A DNA stretch of 64,000 bases from Roseibium salinum. Its GTDB lineage: Bacteria; Pseudomonadota; Alphaproteobacteria; Rhizobiales; Stappiaceae. The notes under the pieces were generated by a model, which was not told where the DNA came from, ran no database searches, and saw nothing but the letters and a program-made list of their open reading frames with translations. Both the position numbers and the translations under genes were made by a program. Shown here in pieces: positions 61,627 to 64,000 of the stretch. The number at the start of each line of letters is the position of its first letter. The first letter of the stretch is position 1. The stretch spans positions 4,652,501-4,716,500 of the forward strand of contig NZ_JAPEVI010000003.1 of assembly GCF_026240905.1 (NCBI RefSeq), in the 5' to 3' direction.

Positions 61627-62671
61627 ACTGGGTCAGGATCTCGTCAAGCTCATCGCGGAAATCGACGAGTTCAAGGGACGATGGGACGCCCTCAAAATGT
61701 TGTCGCCTGATCGCCTTGATGCCCTTCGTAAGGTGGCAACAGTCGAGAGTATCGGCTCGTCAACTCGCATTGAAGGCGCGAAGCTTTCCGACGCACAGGT
61801 TGAGACGCTTCTTTCTACCATCAAGATCCAATCCTTCAATACGCGCGACGAGCAGGAAGTTGCGGGCTACGCCGAGGCGATGGATCTCGTGTTTCAGGCC
61901 TATGATGATCTGCGGCTGACTGAGAACCATATCGGCCAGCTTCACAAAACATTGCTTCGCCACAGCGTAAAAGACGAGCGCCACCGGGGTTCGTATAAAA
62001 CTCTTCGTAATGATGTTGTCGCAATGGATACCGACGGCAACCAGATCGGCGTCGTGTTTGAAACCGCGCCACCGTTCGATACGCCGCGCGAGATGGAATC
62101 TCTGGTTACGTGGACACGCAAAGCCATCGAAGAAGAGAGCCTTCATCCACTTCTCATTATCTCGGTCTTTGTGGTGCAGTTCCTTGCATTCCATCCATTC
62201 CAGGACGGTAACGGCAGATTGTCACGTGTTCTCACAACGCTGCTGCTTTTGCGGGCGGGCTACGTCTATGCTCCTTACGCTTCGCTTGAGCGTGTGATTG
62301 AGGAAAACAAAGACCTCTATTACAAGGCCCTCCGCCGCACGCAGACGACGCTGAAGAACGACAAGCCCGACTGGCTGCCTTGGATCGGCTTTTTCCTTCG
62401 AGCATTAAAGAAACAAAAGGACACGCTCGCCATTCGGCTTGACCGGGAGCGCATCGAGCAAACAGGTGAAGCTGAATTGCCGGAAATCTCCGGTCAAATA
62501 CTGGCTCTCTTCAAAACCCGCGAGCGGTTAACCCTCTCTCAGATCGAGGAATTAACCGGCGCGAACCGCAATACCCTCAAAGTGCGTATGCGCGAGCTAG
62601 TGTCTTCAGGGCGCATCGCCCAACACGGCAAGGCCAGGGCGACATGGTACACAAAGGCATCAAATGGCTAG
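61607..62671 (+). CDS. Fic-domain protein (predicted AMPylase) with C-terminal winged helix
   Basis: 354 residues. The catalytic Fic motif HPFQDGNGRLSR is complete at about residue 202. The inhibitory helix motif S-x-x-x-E-G is present near the N-terminus (STRIEG, about residue 49), so this is a self-inhibited Fic with the antitoxin helix in the same chain. The C-terminal 70 residues form a winged-helix domain (LTLSQIEELTGANRNTLKVRMREL). Such proteins transfer AMP or a similar group to target proteins. ATG 61607 is chosen because homology starts there; the upstream in-frame residues belong to the transposase scar. Neighbouring transposase sequence suggests horizontal arrival. Confidence 0.88.
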   Translation: MREPNIILGQDLVKLIAEIDEFKGRWDALKMLSPDRLDALRKVATVESIGSSTRIEGAKLSDAQVETLLSTIKIQSFNTRDEQEVAGYAEAMDLVFQAYDDLRLTENHIGQLHKTLLRHSVKDERHRGSYKTLRNDVVAMDTDGNQIGVVFETAPPFDTPREMESLVTWTRKAIEEESLHPLLIISVFVVQFLAFHPFQDGNGRLSRVLTTLLLLRAGYVYAPYASLERVIEENKDLYYKALRRTQTTLKNDKPDWLPWIGFFLRALKKQKDTLAIRLDRERIEQTGEAELPEISGQILALFKTRERLTLSQIEELTGANRNTLKVRMRELVSSGRIAQHGKARATWYTKASNG

Positions 62672-63238
62672 CCTGACAGCCTTCAGGAGAACCGTCCCAA
62701 TGCAGCGCGCGGCTGACGGAAAAACGTGCCTGGAGCTTTGCCTATGACCTCCATCTTGTTCAGCAGTTGAGCATCCCACAAATCCGAAGCGATTGATGAC
62801 GCTTCCAAACGCGCCTGACTGACCCGGAAGCGATTGGCGCGATTGTTCAATACTTGGCGGCGACGGACTGCTGCCGCCGGACCCCACACTTACCTATCAT
62901 TCGCTACACTCTTCGGATTTCCACTAGAGGTTCCGCCGTTTAGAGAGGCCTTTCGGGGTTGCTTCTCCTGGGACGGCGGTTGGAATCGGCAGGTTGAACT
63001 AGGACGGCTGCCATCTGCTGGAAACTGTGATTTGGCGCCCCGTCGTAGATGTAAAATCAACAACTTCCGATGCCGATCGGCGTCGAGACCCCCGCCGATT
63101 CACGATCGCCCACACATTAAGGCTCAAGCTGAACCTGTGTTGTGCTCTTCCGGTGCGAACAGCCCCGACAAGGGTTGGTGCGAAAGGTCGAAGCAAGTCG
63201 GGTTGAATGAAATGGGGAGGATGGAGTGCCATAGCCAA
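62672..63238. other. 567-bp stretch without a recognised gene
   Basis: Several short open frames exist on both strands, none with recognisable motifs. Composition looks less GC-biased than the flanks. It may be decayed mobile DNA related to the nearby transposase remnant. No RNA gene or repeat is evident. Confidence 0.4.
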
Positions 63239-64000
63239 TCAAGGCCCGTGTTCTTCCCTTTTGACTACACTCTCCAGTGGTTGGTTGGATACAAGACGGT
63301 TGATGTTGTCTGCCATTGCTTGCCGGCGACGGTTCACCGTGCCGTGGGTCCAGCCGGACATGTGCGGCGTCATCACGATGTTATCCAGCTCGTGGAACGG
63401 ATAGACTGAGGGGTGCGGCGCCGGGTTTGTGCCATCCGGATAGACATACCAAGTGTCGATGATCGCGCCGCCGATCCGCTTTTGCGAAAGCGCCTCATAA
63501 AGGGCCTTTTCGTCGATGACCGGACCGCGGCCGACGTTCACGAGGATAGCTTCCGGTTTCATCGCGGCAATGACGTTGGCATCGACCAGGCCGGCCGTCT
63601 GGGGCGTAAAGGGGAGGGTGTTGACGATCACATCCGCCTCACCTGCAAAGCTGTCGAGGTCAGACAGGAAATAGTGCTGTTCAAACACGGAAGTGTCTTC
63701 CGGTGCTGATCGGTTTGCCACGATGACTTTCATGCCAAAGACCCTTGCCCTTGCCGCGATCGTCTTACCGATATGGCCGAATCCGATCAGGCCGATGGTC
63801 TGTTCGCCGAGTTCGGTGCGAAGTGCATCTGCGCCACCGGAACGGTAGGACCAGTCGCCTTGGCGCAGGCGCTTGTCAGCATCGGCAAGCGGAACATGAC
63901 GCAGCAAAAGGGATGCCATCACATATTCCGCAATGGCCGCCTCATGGCCGAAGCAATTGCAGAGGGCGGCGCCTTCGGGAACAAGGCCCAGATCGATCCC
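63239..64000 (-). CDS. D-2-hydroxyacid dehydrogenase family protein (5' end outside the window)
   Basis: The frame stays open to the window edge, so the N-terminus is missing; 253 codons are seen. The NAD-binding motif is GFGHIGKTIA, the catalytic Arg is in VNVGRGPVID, and the catalytic His in TPHMSGWT. At the usual Glu position (DVFxxEP in phosphoglycerate dehydrogenase) the sequence reads DTWYVYP, so Tyr replaces Glu. Formate dehydrogenases also lack this Glu, which leaves the substrate open: a hydroxyacid, formate or something else. It is transcribed toward the Fic gene and unrelated to the PKS cluster. Confidence 0.85.
   Translation of the reverse strand, partial: GIDLGLVPEGAALCNCFGHEAAIAEYVMASLLLRHVPLADADKRLRQGDWSYRSGGADALRTELGEQTIGLIGFGHIGKTIAARARVFGMKVIVANRSAPEDTSVFEQHYFLSDLDSFAGEADVIVNTLPFTPQTAGLVDANVIAAMKPEAILVNVGRGPVIDEKALYEALSQKRIGGAIIDTWYVYPDGTNPAPHPSVYPFHELDNIVMTPHMSGWTHGTVNRRRQAMADNINRLVSNQPLESVVKREEHGP

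Noticed and set aside
62834..63409. A plus-strand gene between Fic and the dehydrogenase
   Set aside because: Cys/Arg-rich translation with no motif and overlap with the dehydrogenase 3' end; treated as non-coding.
1..64000. CRISPR arrays, tRNA or rRNA genes, pathway regulators
   Set aside because: I looked for regular short repeats, cloverleaf ends and helix-turn-helix regulators. Apart from the winged helix in Fic, none was found.

Overview
The window is high-GC DNA, probably from a marine alphaproteobacterium of the Stappia/Roseibium (Labrenzia) kind. That placement is my inference from coding style and cluster type; there is no rRNA here to test it. About 55 of the 64 kb is one trans-acyltransferase polyketide synthase / peptide synthetase (trans-AT PKS-NRPS) cluster. 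The last 8 kb is unrelated chromosomal sequence.

Layout. 1-435: non-coding, hairpin-rich, with an AT-rich patch just before the first gene. 436-5181 (+): tightly coupled genes for a P450 and a complete beta-branching (HCS) cassette: HMG-CoA-synthase-like enzyme, donor ACP, decarboxylating KS with Cys replaced by Ser, and ECH1 dehydratase. 5165-7437 (-): a discrete ACP and an asparagine-synthetase-like amidotransferase. 7438-7810: divergent leader. 7811-55986 (+): two ABC exporters, an AT-enoylreductase fusion, PKS1 (6914 aa), a flavin monooxygenase and PKS2-NRPS, mostly joined by 4-nt ATGA overlaps. 56110-58585 (+): a band-7 protein, a membrane-anchored ligand-binding protein and a small membrane protein. 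58673-60759 (-): a DUF697 protein, then a DUF697 protein coupled to a ParA-like ATPase. 60913-61626 (-): a decayed IS481-type transposase. 61607-62671 (+): a Fic protein. 63239-64000 (-): a 2-hydroxyacid dehydrogenase cut by the window end.

How the cluster should work. The amidotransferase and its ACP would make a malonamyl starter. Module 1 (KS-DH-KR-ACP) would give an enoyl amide. Module 2 (KS, a DH-fold domain without the catalytic His, ACP) would add a malonyl unit to the double bond and allow the amide to close into a glutarimide. Module 3 reduces and module 4 methylates. Module 5 carries embedded ECH domains and two tandem ACPs with the beta-branching Trp flag, and works with the HCS cassette to add an exocyclic or branched carbon. 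Module 6 is split between the two megasynthases, with the flavin monooxygenase gene in between, which suggests on-line oxygen insertion. Modules 7-9 (KS-DH-KR-ACP, KS-DH-ACP, KS-DH-ACP) and module 10 (KS-KR-ACP) build an unsaturated tail. A non-elongating KS then passes the chain to C-A-T-TE, whose pocket has two acidic residues and so probably selects arginine or another basic amino acid. This logic matches what I remember of the sesbanimide glutarimide family, including arginine-ended members, so it is a strong candidate for a sesbanimide-type locus rather than a wholly new class.

The oddest feature is a one-base frameshift at a run of six G (50639-50644) inside the last KS, which separates most of PKS2 from the NRPS/TE. 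It may be a sequencing error, a real inactivating mutation or a slippage site. No pathway regulator, phosphopantetheinyl transferase or separate acyl hydrolase is visible in the window.
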